Shown here: in pieces, positions 19,069 to 27,272 of the stretch
Position numbering within the stretch: the stretch's first letter is position 1
Layout: each line of letters begins with the position of its first letter
Source of the DNA: an uncultured Lachnospiraceae bacterium
GTDB lineage: Bacteria > Bacillota > Clostridia > Lachnospirales > Lachnospiraceae
Assembly: GCA_949743325.1 (NCBI GenBank)
Contig: CATJTQ010000130.1
Coordinates: 124,001 to 188,000 of the forward strand
Reading direction: 5' to 3'
Length of the DNA: 64,000 nt
The notes under the pieces: model-generated
The model's input: the letters and a program-made list of their open reading frames with translations, nothing else
Databases searched by the model: none
Told to the model about the DNA's origin: nothing
Made by a program: the position numbers and the translations under genes

Positions 19069-21792
19069 TCACATTTTTTCATCGACAACAATACCTTCAA
19101 GATTCATATAATTTCTATCATTGCTTTCTTTAATATATTGTTCACGCAGATGCCGGTTTGTCTCATTCAGCTCATTTTTCAAATCATTAGCCGACAAACG
19201 AACTGCGCCCTGACCTATAATAATCATCTGTTCTAAACCATCAGACGTTGCTACTCTTACATAATTGTCCTTGCTAAGCTGATGTGTACATTTTTCAATA
19301 TACATATCTGCCGTCTCCGCCTCTTTTGTATATACAACATCTATATTGTTGTATGTTGTTTTTTGTCCGGGGTTCCCCTTTACTTTATATGCATCAAAAA
19401 CAAGTATTAATCTGCATTTTTTAAACCCTTGATAGTTGCTGAGCATGTCCATCAGCTTATCTCTTGCCGCTGTCAAGTCGCTCTGTGCAATCTCCTTTAA
19501 TTCTTCCCATGCAAAAATTATATTGTATCCATCTACTAGAAGAAATTCATCTTTAAATACCTTAGACTTTTTACGCGTTTTTCGTTCTTCAATTTCCAGA
19601 TTACGGTTTTTATTTGTTAATTCCCTCTCATATCCAAAACTTGAAGACGCACTTCTCTTTCTCTTTATTTCCCCAAATGTTCGCCTAAAAATCTCCTCAA
19701 GTTCTCTGTCTTCCTCGTAAGTCCCTTTATACTCTTTTTTTTCAATGTTCTTTAAATTCCCGTTTTTTATCTCATAACCCGTTTTTTTTTCAGTTCTAAA
19801 AGGAAGATGCATATATTTCTCAACATCCTCCCATGATACGTTAAAACCTGCTCCATGTGAACAAAAGACTGAACCTGTAGGATTTGCTGTATCCCGCTCA
19901 CTCTCATATGCAATTTTCTCTATAACTTCTTTACAATTATGACATGGTCCATATCCGTCAAATCTGCATGACACCCTGCCCCTTCCTTTAGTATATGAAG
20001 CTACTGTCACCGCATATCCAAAAAAAGCTGATACTGGAACTTTACCTGTAATAACAGCCTTCTCATTCATTATTTGCGGTGAACCAACATTACCATTCAT
20101 TTGCTGAAGGTCAGTCATTGCCCTTCCAATGTTTTCTGTTGGAACTTCAATGCTAACCAAATAATATGGTTCCAGCAATACACTTTCCGCACGCTTCAGA
20201 GCATGCCTAACCGCACGGTAAGTAGCTTGTCTGAAATCACCGCCCTCTGTATGTTTTAAATGAGCCTTTCCGTTTATAACTGTTATTCTAATATCAGTAA
20301 TTAACGATCCTGTCAGCACACCTATATGCTCTTTTTCACGTAAGTGAGTATATATTAGACGTTGCCAGTTTTTATCAAGACAATCTTCTGGAACATCAAT
20401 TGCAAATTCTAAGCCGCTTCCCCTTTTAAGAGGCTCCAACAGAAGATGCACTTCTGCATAATGCCTTAACGGTTCAAAATGTCCCACTCCCTCAACTGCA
20501 TTTTGAATTGTTTCCTTATATAATACTCCTCCAATACCAAATTCAACATCTATTCCAAAACGCTCATTAATCATGCTTTTAAGAATCTCGATTTGAATTT
20601 CACCCATTACCTGAACATGTATTTGCTGCAATTCTTCATTCCATGTTAAATGAAGCTGCGGCTCTTCTTCTTGAATAATTTTCAGTTTAGACAATAGTGT
20701 AACCGCATCCATTTCTTCAGGCGGCAGCACTTGATAAGTCAATACCGATTCCAATACCGCCTCTGGCATATCCAACTCAAATCCTAGTCCCTGCCCATAA
20801 AATGTATCACTCAAACCGGTAAGAGCGCATACCATTCCGGCATATGCCTCCCTTACCATCTCATATTTATCTCCATTATATATTCTTATCTGGTCAATCT
20901 TATCACCATCAGAATTTTCCTGACTATCAATTAACTTTAATGTATCTTTAACACAAATACTTCCTCCTGTAATTTTAACATATGTTAATCTTCCCTTTTT
21001 ATCATCTCTTGCAATCTTAAATACTCTAGCTCCGAATTGATTAGGATACTTCGGAGTTCTTGTATATTCTGAAAATCCATCTAAAAATTCTTTCACTCCG
21101 TCAAGTTTTAATGCTGCACCAAAAAAGCATGGATAAACCTGGCGTGCAATTACAGCTTCTACAATTAATTCTTTTTCTACTATATTATTTTCCATATACT
21201 GATTCAACATATTTTCATCGCACATTGCCAGGCACTCATAAAAATAATCTGCCGCGTTTTCATCTTCCTTATCATATGAAAAATCAATAATATTATCATC
21301 TAATTCTAATTTCAATTCTGTGATTATTTCTTCTTTATTATTATTGGGTAAATCCATTTTATTTACAAAAATAAATGTTGGTATATTGTACTCCCTAAGC
21401 AAAAACCACAAAGTCTTAGTATGTCCTTGTACTCCTTCGCTTGCGCTTATAACTAATACTGCATAGTCAAGCACCGACAATGTTCTCTCCATCTCTGCGG
21501 AGAAATCAACATGTCCTGGCGTATCTAATAAACTTATTGTTAAATCATCCCACTTAAAAACTGCCTGTTTAGAAAATATTGTGATTCCTCTCAACTTTTC
21601 AAGTTCATATGTGTCAAGAAACGCATCTTTATGGTCAACACGTCCAAGTGTTCTAATTACACCGGATAAGTATAGAAGCCCTTCACTCAAAGTTGTCTTT
21701 CCGGCATCAACATGTGCAAGCAAGCCCAAAGTAATATGCTTTTCTGTCTTCTTATTAAGTTTTCCATCTATAATCTCGGATGTATCTTCCAT
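19069..21792 (-). CDS. TetM/EF-G-like translation GTPase fused to a YacP/Rae1-type NYN nuclease domain
   Basis: A 907-residue two-part protein. Residues 1 to about 680 form a ribosomal-protection-type translation factor: GLLAHVDAGKTTLSEG (G1), DTPGHVDFSAEME (G3) and VNKMDLPN (G4), then EF-G domains II-V. The domain IV loop where TetM has a YSPVS-type tip instead reads AHLKHTEGGDFRQ, so classical tetracycline protection is not assured. After a charged linker, residues about 730-885 form an NYN domain like YacP/Rae1, beginning FLLVDGYNIIFAWEEL, with acidic residues in LVFDAYKVKG and EAETADMYIE. Rae1 of Bacillus subtilis cleaves mRNA in the ribosomal A site, so the fusion suggests a ribosome-directed rescue or mRNA-cleavage factor. 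The RBS AAAGGGG lies inside a 15-bp hairpin. Confidence 0.85.
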   Translation of the reverse strand: MEDTSEIIDGKLNKKTEKHITLGLLAHVDAGKTTLSEGLLYLSGVIRTLGRVDHKDAFLDTYELEKLRGITIFSKQAVFKWDDLTISLLDTPGHVDFSAEMERTLSVLDYAVLVISASEGVQGHTKTLWFLLREYNIPTFIFVNKMDLPNNNKEEIITELKLELDDNIIDFSYDKEDENAADYFYECLAMCDENMLNQYMENNIVEKELIVEAVIARQVYPCFFGAALKLDGVKEFLDGFSEYTRTPKYPNQFGARVFKIARDDKKGRLTYVKITGGSICVKDTLKLIDSQENSDGDKIDQIRIYNGDKYEMVREAYAGMVCALTGLSDTFYGQGLGFELDMPEAVLESVLTYQVLPPEEMDAVTLLSKLKIIQEEEPQLHLTWNEELQQIHVQVMGEIQIEILKSMINERFGIDVEFGIGGVLYKETIQNAVEGVGHFEPLRHYAEVHLLLEPLKRGSGLEFAIDVPEDCLDKNWQRLIYTHLREKEHIGVLTGSLITDIRITVINGKAHLKHTEGGDFRQATYRAVRHALKRAESVLLEPYYLVSIEVPTENIGRAMTDLQQMNGNVGSPQIMNEKAVITGKVPVSAFFGYAVTVASYTKGRGRVSCRFDGYGPCHNCKEVIEKIAYESERDTANPTGSVFCSHGAGFNVSWEDVEKYMHLPFRTEKKTGYEIKNGNLKNIEKKEYKGTYEEDRELEEIFRRTFGEIKRKRSASSSFGYERELTNKNRNLEIEERKTRKKSKVFKDEFLLVDGYNIIFAWEELKEIAQSDLTAARDKLMDMLSNYQGFKKCRLILVFDAYKVKGNPGQKTTYNNIDVVYTKEAETADMYIEKCTHQLSKDNYVRVATSDGLEQMIIIGQGAVRLSANDLKNELNETNRHLREQYIKESNDRNYMNLEGIVVDEKM

Positions 21793-21800
21793 AGAAAATA

Positions 21801-21850
21801 CCCCTTTCTGTGATATTATAATACAGTGTTTATATTATCACAGAAAGAGG
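21801..21850 (-). promoter_or_regulatory. Hairpin sequestering the RBS of the TetM-Rae1-like gene
   Basis: Two 15-nt arms (21801-21815 and 21836-21850) pair along their whole length in the minus-strand RNA, with a single G-U pair and a 20-nt loop. The inner part is TTTCTGTGATA / TATCACAGAAA. The promoter-distal arm includes the AAAGGGG Shine-Dalgarno, which ends 8 nt before the start codon. It could serve as translational attenuator and also as terminator for the upstream response regulator gene. Confidence 0.55.
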
Positions 21851-21896
21851 TATAAGTCGATAAATTTTTATATAAGCTTAAGTTTATTAAGTACTT

Positions 21897-22577
21897 CTAC
21901 TTTTCCACCTCGAATTTATATCCCATTCCCCATATTGTCTTGATATAACTTCCCTGAGAACCCATTTTACTTCTAAGTTTCTTAACATGTGTATCAATCG
22001 TGCGTGCATCGCCAAAATAATCATAATTCCAGACATTATTTAAAATCTTCTCTCTGGACAGAGCTATACCCCTATTTTCCACAAAATAAGACAATAATTC
22101 AAATTCCTTATAACTTAACTCTATAGGTTTTCCATCTATTGTAACAACATGCGCTGATTTATTTATTTCAATTCCGCCAACAGATAATACCGTTTCATTA
22201 ACAAGCAGATGAGCTCTTCTTAAAATTGCATCCACTCTTGCAACTAATATTTTGGGACTGAAAGGCTTTGTTATATACTCATCAACACCTAAATCAAATC
22301 CCTGCAGTTCACTTCTCTCATCAGCCTTTGCTGTAAGCATTATTATAGGAACTTTAGAAAAATTGCGTATTTCCCGACAAACCTGCCATCCATCCATATT
22401 TGGCATCATAACATCCAAAATAACAAGAGATATATCTTTATTTGAAAAAAACAAATCTATAGCTTTTACCCCGTCCTCTGCCTCTATAACCATATAATCT
22501 TTTTTTACAAGAAAATCTTTTACAAGCTTTCTCATTCTGCTCTCATCATCAACAAGTAATATTTTTACTTTATCCAT
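21897..22577 (-). CDS. OmpR/PhoB-family response regulator (orphan)
   Basis: Receiver domain (KILLVDDESRMRKLVKDF, phospho-acceptor Asp in VILDVMMPNMDGW, conserved Lys in ITKPFSPKILVAR) followed by a winged-helix DNA-binding domain (LSYKEFELLSYFVENRG, RTIDTHVKKLRSKMG). The start at 22577 gives a normal 226 residues and has AAAGGTG upstream. An open extension to 22709 lacks family similarity. No histidine kinase gene is adjacent. The upstream neighbour is a small membrane protein gene. Regulon unknown. Confidence 0.92.
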   Translation of the reverse strand: MDKVKILLVDDESRMRKLVKDFLVKKDYMVIEAEDGVKAIDLFFSNKDISLVILDVMMPNMDGWQVCREIRNFSKVPIIMLTAKADERSELQGFDLGVDEYITKPFSPKILVARVDAILRRAHLLVNETVLSVGGIEINKSAHVVTIDGKPIELSYKEFELLSYFVENRGIALSREKILNNVWNYDYFGDARTIDTHVKKLRSKMGSQGSYIKTIWGMGYKFEVEK

Positions 22578-22647
22578 ATATACACACCTTTGTCTAAATA
22601 TTTTAATCCTATAAAGAATCTCTTTGAGAGTATACCAAATTATTATG

Positions 22648-23190
22648 TTATTTATGTGAATTATTAAGCTCTTCTTCTCTCTGTTCCAATTCTTGTTCCC
22701 ACTGCTCATAACGATTAATTAATGTTTTCTCATAATTTAATATATGAGCACTGTTTGTAGTAGCGGCAAGAATAATCATACATATCAATGCCGCAATTAA
22801 CATTATATTTATAACAATTAAAACTTTAATTTTTCGCCTAAAGTAATTACCAACATCCTCGAATTCCAACATACTTTTTCTTACATTGATAGCTGAGACA
22901 TCTGGGTTACTATCACTGTCAAGTACAGGTATCGGCGGAATATCATCTTTATTATATTTTGCACGAAGCTGTTTCTGCAGTCCTTTTAAATAATCCATAC
23001 CAATTGGCGTTACAAACAATTTTCTGGAAATCATTTTTTCATAAACCTGAAACATAACTTTGGGATTATTCATATTATTCATCTTGCGCATATAATTTAT
23101 AGCATCAAGCTCTTTCTTTGCAAGTTTTGCCTCCTGCTCTGTAAGAAATAAATATCCTTCCACTATATATTCATTATTTTCCTGTCCCAT
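22648..23190 (-). CDS. Single-pass membrane protein of unknown function
   Basis: About 180 residues from the ATG at 23190, chosen for GGAGATG 5-8 nt upstream (the frame is open to 23208). The N-terminal 75 residues are helical and charged (FLTEQEAKLAKKELDAIN). One membrane segment lies near residues 125-147 (VLIVINIMLIAALICMIILA). A glutamate-rich coiled tail (RYEQWEQELEQREEEL) follows. No family recognised. It lies between the truncated XerD-like gene and the orphan response regulator, all on one strand with short gaps, and may share their transcript. Confidence 0.7.
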   Translation of the reverse strand: MGQENNEYIVEGYLFLTEQEAKLAKKELDAINYMRKMNNMNNPKVMFQVYEKMISRKLFVTPIGMDYLKGLQKQLRAKYNKDDIPPIPVLDSDSNPDVSAINVRKSMLEFEDVGNYFRRKIKVLIVINIMLIAALICMIILAATTNSAHILNYEKTLINRYEQWEQELEQREEELNNSHK

Positions 23191-23261
23191 AATATCATCT
23201 CCATACAAAAACTGCCAAACAGTTTATCTGCCGGCAGATTTTGATAAAACATATCGTATTG

Positions 23262-23993
23262 CTATTTTAATGAACTGCGAACCGTGTACGGCGTTATCTC
23301 TGACTCAATACCAGCCTGCTTCGCATATCCTTTCAACATTTTCCAAAACCCCTGCCGGCTCATTTCTGAACCCGAACAATTATAAAATAATAATGACTTA
23401 TCACCATTTTTAACAAAAGAGCTTCGCGCTTCAGTTATATATTTTGCCAGAGCCATTTGTGCTTCTCTTCCAATTTGAATATTCTGTTGATCACATTTTA
23501 CATATCCCAGTTTAAGGTTAATATCTTCCACTTTCAACGATATCAATTGTGTTACTCTAATGCCTGTACAGTACAATAGCTCTAGCATAGCCTTGTCACG
23601 AATTCCCTTATCTTTATTTATATCAGGCTGATAAAGCAGTCGAAACACTTCTTCTGATGTCAGAGGCGTATGTTTTTTCTTCTCTACTTTAGGTGCTTTT
23701 AAAACAACAGAAATATCTTCGTTTAATTTCTTTTCATTTACCAAATATGCAACAAATGATTTAACAGATGCAACTGTTCTTGAAATTGTTGCAGGTGAAA
23801 ATCCTTGCTGTTCCATATATAAAATAAATGAAGTCAGATTAGTTGAAGTAATTTGCTCTACACTGTCTACACCATGCTCACTCTCATACTTACAAAGTTT
23901 TTTCAAGTCTCTTTTATAAGAAAGCGCAGTATTAACAGACATACGTTTTTCATTTGTTATATATTCAATAAATTTTTCTAGTTCGTGTTCCAT
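23262..23993 (-). CDS. XerD-like tyrosine recombinase lacking the C-terminal catalytic region
   Basis: 243 residues, against about 295-300 for XerD. The N-terminal SAM-like core-binding domain is present (LEKFIEYITNEKRMSVNTAL) and so is the first catalytic arginine in LLYCTGIRVTQLISLK. The usual beta-hairpin lysine segment is changed to VKCDQQNIQIGRE. The HxLRH box reads ITPYTVRSSLK and then stops, so the HxxR histidine is Tyr, and the final His and the nucleophilic Tyr are missing. Its position beside spoIIM and a nudix gene is the canonical xerD neighbourhood (ripX/xerD in Bacillus). RBS GAGGAAAG is good, so it is probably still made. Cleavage activity is not expected. Confidence 0.8.
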   Translation of the reverse strand: MEHELEKFIEYITNEKRMSVNTALSYKRDLKKLCKYESEHGVDSVEQITSTNLTSFILYMEQQGFSPATISRTVASVKSFVAYLVNEKKLNEDISVVLKAPKVEKKKHTPLTSEEVFRLLYQPDINKDKGIRDKAMLELLYCTGIRVTQLISLKVEDINLKLGYVKCDQQNIQIGREAQMALAKYITEARSSFVKNGDKSLLFYNCSGSEMSRQGFWKMLKGYAKQAGIESEITPYTVRSSLK

Positions 23994-24276
23994 TATACTT
24001 TCCTCAACCTCACGTTAAAACTTTTCTGATGTAAAAAAGCCATACCTGAACACTATTATAAACATATAATAATCAAAATATATTTGATATGCTTATTATT
24101 TATAATATCAGGTGCGGAGCACATACATTCGAGATTCACTTTTGAGTATGCAACTATTATACCGAATAAGATATTAAAAATCAATTAAAAATTAACAATT
24201 AATCCCTAAATATAAATACAATTTTTGCCATAATACAATATATCAGAAGCAAAAATACAACAAATACAATATATTG

Positions 24277-24888
24277 TTACAAAATAGTTACAATTTTTTT
24301 AATTAAATATGGATTTATGTAAGCTTCCATTAATATCCCTACAAAAACAAAAATAAACAATAAAATTAAGCTGATAATATATTCGGTAACTGGAGTCGCA
24401 GCTATCCCCTTTTTTCTCACTTTATATTCCTTCTTTTTCCAATTAAAATTACTGTGGAATTTATGTATTTGACAAAAAAGAATTCCAAATGCCGGAACAT
24501 AAATGATATACTGAGGAATGAAAAAACATATAGCTACAATTAAAGCTTTTATACCGCTCATTCTTATCAGTGCCGCTACAAACATTCCGCTTCCGCCGCT
24601 AAACCAAAGCAAAAAAAGAGACATAATGCTTTTTCCTGCACCACTTAAGCCAACTGCTGCTAACACAACAAGAACTATAAGTCTTTTTTCAATCAAAATA
24701 TAGAGTATATCTGAACTGCTAACACGACTGTCCTGGAGGGATTTAATATTTTCAGTAAAAACAAGCTTATTACTATTTATTATTTCATTGCTGAACACAC
24801 TGCACAATATGCATCCAGCGGCAAAACCCAAAATCAACAAAATAATATATTTTTTCAAACAACTTATAGAAAGTGCCTTTTTAATCAT
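24277..24888 (-). CDS. spoIIM: Stage II sporulation protein M-like membrane protein
   Basis: 203 residues with about five hydrophobic segments, resembling SpoIIM, a component of the DMP complex that drives engulfment in sporulation. The N-terminal membrane segment follows a short basic start, and the segments around LIVLVVLAAVGLSGAGKSIM and VAICFFIPQYIIYVPAFGIL match the family pattern. The location next to a xerD-like gene and a nudix gene supports it, since this order is common in Firmicutes. RBS AAGGAG. About 280 bp of gene-free AT-rich DNA follows. Confidence 0.78.
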   Translation of the reverse strand: MIKKALSISCLKKYIILLILGFAAGCILCSVFSNEIINSNKLVFTENIKSLQDSRVSSSDILYILIEKRLIVLVVLAAVGLSGAGKSIMSLFLLWFSGGSGMFVAALIRMSGIKALIVAICFFIPQYIIYVPAFGILFCQIHKFHSNFNWKKKEYKVRKKGIAATPVTEYIISLILLFIFVFVGILMEAYINPYLIKKIVTIL

Positions 24889-24969
24889 ACATAGTACTCC
24901 TTATAACAGCCAAAAACTGTTGTCTAATATTCTTCACTAATTATATGACAGGCACTCCAAAATATATTA

Positions 24970-25506
24970 CTATAAATATTTATTCTTATAAGCTAATATA
25001 GACGAAACCGTCTTTCCATCCTGTATCTCGCCTTTATAAATTTTCTCACATAGCCATTCAACAGTACACGGCACTAAGTCTATAGATTCATCTTCATCCA
25101 AATGCTGTTCTGTCTTAACAAGACTGTCTGCGACAAACACGTCAATCCTTTCATTACAAAATGCAACTGTAGTATATACACTAATTAAAAAATTCAGATT
25201 GTCACTTCTATAACCAGTTTCCTCTTCAAGTTCTCTCAAGGCACATTCAATCATCGGCTCATCTATGGTCTCTCTTCCTCCTGCCGGAATCTCAAGAGTA
25301 AATCTATCCAATGCATTGCGGTACTGTCTAACCATAAGTATCCTTCCATCAGGAAGAACAGGTACAACTGCAGCCGCTCCTTTATGACCAATAAAATCCC
25401 ACTCTGCAATATTTCCATTTGAAACCTTTACTGTATCTGCATATACGTCCAAAATATGACCCTTGTATTTAACTTCTCTGCTTATTCTTTCAACTTTGTC
25501 TGCCAT
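24970..25506 (-). CDS. NUDIX hydrolase, ADP-ribose pyrophosphatase type
   Basis: 178 residues. The Nudix box is complete: GRETIDEPMIECALRELEEE then TG (G-x5-E-x7-REUxEExGU pattern). The N-terminal VSRE-like opening and the segment RILMVRQYRNALDRFTLEIP are typical of ADP-ribose pyrophosphatases (NudF type), which hydrolyse ADP-ribose to AMP and ribose-5-phosphate. It begins 8 bp after the proC stop and precedes spoIIM by about 80 bp, so it is probably part of a proC-nudix-spoIIM-xerD transcript. Confidence 0.9.
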   Translation of the reverse strand: MADKVERISREVKYKGHILDVYADTVKVSNGNIAEWDFIGHKGAAAVVPVLPDGRILMVRQYRNALDRFTLEIPAGGRETIDEPMIECALRELEEETGYRSDNLNFLISVYTTVAFCNERIDVFVADSLVKTEQHLDEDESIDLVPCTVEWLCEKIYKGEIQDGKTVSSILAYKNKYL

Positions 25507-25514
25507 CTTATCAC

Positions 25515-26312
25515 CTATCTAATACCTGAAGATTTTTTAAAACATTCTTCTGTCGCCTTTATAACTGCATTCCTAAATCCATTCTCTTCCAACGCCGCAA
25601 CTCCTGCAATTGTAGTTCCTCCCGGAGAACATACATTATCTTTTAGCACGCCTGGATGCTCTTTAGTCTCCAAAACCATCTGCGCCGCACCGCTGACAGT
25701 CTGTGCAACAAATTCATAAGCCTGAGCTCTAGGCATTCCATATTTTACAACACTGTCTGCTAAAGCTTCAATAAACATATATACATATGCAGGCGAGCTT
25801 CCGCTTGCACAAACTACAACATTCATAAGACACTCATCAACAACCTGATACTTGCCAAAAGAACTAAATATTTTATCTAATATATCTTTCTCTTCAAATG
25901 TAAGCTCTCTGCTGTTATAACTTATACCAGTCATACCGCATCCTAACAGAGCCGGCGTATTTGGCATTGCCCTGACAATTCTTTTATCCGCACCAAGTTT
26001 TCTCTTAATATCATCAATTGTTATACCTGGAGCAAGGGAAATAATTACACTTTCTGATGTAACAGCGTACTGTATATTTTTTAAAACCGCATCATAATAT
26101 TGTGGTTTCACAGCAAGAATAATATACTTTGCCAAATTTGCACACTCTGCATTACTCTGAACATATTCTACACCTGTCTCTTCGCTTATTTTAGCAAGCG
26201 TCCTCTCTGTCTTAGCAGTAAAAATAATCTCTGTCCTGTCAAAAACATTTAACATTCCCTTTAACATGGCATATCCCATATTTCCCATTCCAATAAATCC
26301 AATTTTAGCCAC
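25515..26312 (-). CDS. proC: Pyrroline-5-carboxylate reductase
   Basis: It carries out the last step of proline synthesis, using NAD(P)H to reduce pyrroline-5-carboxylate. 265 residues, standard length. The Rossmann motif is GFIGMGNMGYAMLKGM. Other conserved segments are AVKPQYYDAVLKNI, RAMPNTPALLGCGMTGI, and the C-terminal dimer/catalytic stretch CSPGGTTIAGVAALEENGF. It is followed closely by the nudix gene. Confidence 0.96.
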   Translation of the reverse strand: MAKIGFIGMGNMGYAMLKGMLNVFDRTEIIFTAKTERTLAKISEETGVEYVQSNAECANLAKYIILAVKPQYYDAVLKNIQYAVTSESVIISLAPGITIDDIKRKLGADKRIVRAMPNTPALLGCGMTGISYNSRELTFEEKDILDKIFSSFGKYQVVDECLMNVVVCASGSSPAYVYMFIEALADSVVKYGMPRAQAYEFVAQTVSGAAQMVLETKEHPGVLKDNVCSPGGTTIAGVAALEENGFRNAVIKATEECFKKSSGIR

Positions 26313-26336
26313 AATACTCTACCTCCATATATATAC

Positions 26337-27272
26337 TTACTTATCTTTAATATCTGTCTCTTTTAATATATAAACTGGTCTCTGTTTTGATTCACTGTAG
26401 ACATTGCCAAGATATAATCCTACTAATCCTATAGCAAAAAGATGAATACCTCCAAAGAAACAGATCAGTACTACTAATGAAGCATACCCTGGCACATCAA
26501 CTCCAATTATAGCAGTTTTTAAAATCTTATATAATAAGAACATAAGAGAAACAAGTGAAATACCTCCTCCAAGACCCATCATCCATTTTAGAGGAGCTGT
26601 CGAAAAAGCTATAATTCCACTTAATGCATACTGCAAAAGACTCCAAAAAGACCACTTAGTTTGACCATTCTGTCTCTCAATATTTATATATTCAAGCCAT
26701 TTATAATCAAAACCTACCCAAGCAAATATTCCTTTAGAAAACCTAACTCTTTCATTTACACTGAGAATGGCATCTACCATCTGTCTTGTCATCATCCTAT
26801 AATCGCGCGCACCATCTACAATCTCTACTTCTGTAAAATGATTCATCAGCTTATAAAAGCACTTTGCAAAACAGCTTCTAATTACAGGTTCTCCTTTTCT
26901 GTCCATTCTGCGTGTTGCACAACAATCATATCCTTCCTCCATAGCCTCAACCATCTGCGGAAGAATCTTAGGATCATCCTGAAGATCAACATCCATAAGT
27001 ACCACAAAATCTCCATCTGCATACTCTAATCCTGCATACATAGCTGACTCTTTTCCAAAATTCCTTGAGAATGAAATATAATGAACTTCATTATGACTTT
27101 CAGACAGTTCTTTTATAATCTTTAGTGTTTTATCTTTACTTCCATCATTTACAAATAGATATGAAAACTCATAATCTCTTATCTCCTCAACAACATTACT
27201 GACTGTAGTATAAAACGGCAAAATGCAGTCCTGTTCATTATAACAAGGAACGATAATATTAATTTTTTTCAT
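26337..27272 (-). CDS. GT2-family glycosyltransferase, polyprenyl-phosphate sugar synthase type
   Basis: 311 residues. An N-terminal GT-A catalytic domain (INIIVPCYNEQDCILPFY; DXD in LMDVDLQDDP) is followed by two membrane helices near residues 230-300, the architecture of GtrB/DPM1-like enzymes that load a sugar onto undecaprenyl phosphate. It overlaps the YfhO-family gene by 14 bp, so the two are translationally coupled. A lipid-linked sugar donor would suit the GT-C enzymes encoded at 27259-34272. The sugar is unknown. Confidence 0.88.
   Translation of the reverse strand: MKKINIIVPCYNEQDCILPFYTTVSNVVEEIRDYEFSYLFVNDGSKDKTLKIIKELSESHNEVHYISFSRNFGKESAMYAGLEYADGDFVVLMDVDLQDDPKILPQMVEAMEEGYDCCATRRMDRKGEPVIRSCFAKCFYKLMNHFTEVEIVDGARDYRMMTRQMVDAILSVNERVRFSKGIFAWVGFDYKWLEYINIERQNGQTKWSFWSLLQYALSGIIAFSTAPLKWMMGLGGGISLVSLMFLLYKILKTAIIGVDVPGYASLVVLICFFGGIHLFAIGLVGLYLGNVYSESKQRPVYILKETDIKDK

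Noticed and set aside
19069..21792. Annotating the gene as tetracycline resistance (tetM/tetW)
   Set aside because: The domain IV loop differs from TetM and the protein carries an extra nuclease domain; resistance cannot be claimed from similarity of the GTPase part.
22578..22709. N-terminal extension of the response regulator
   Set aside because: The extension lacks receiver-domain similarity and the internal ATG has a clear AAAGGTG RBS.
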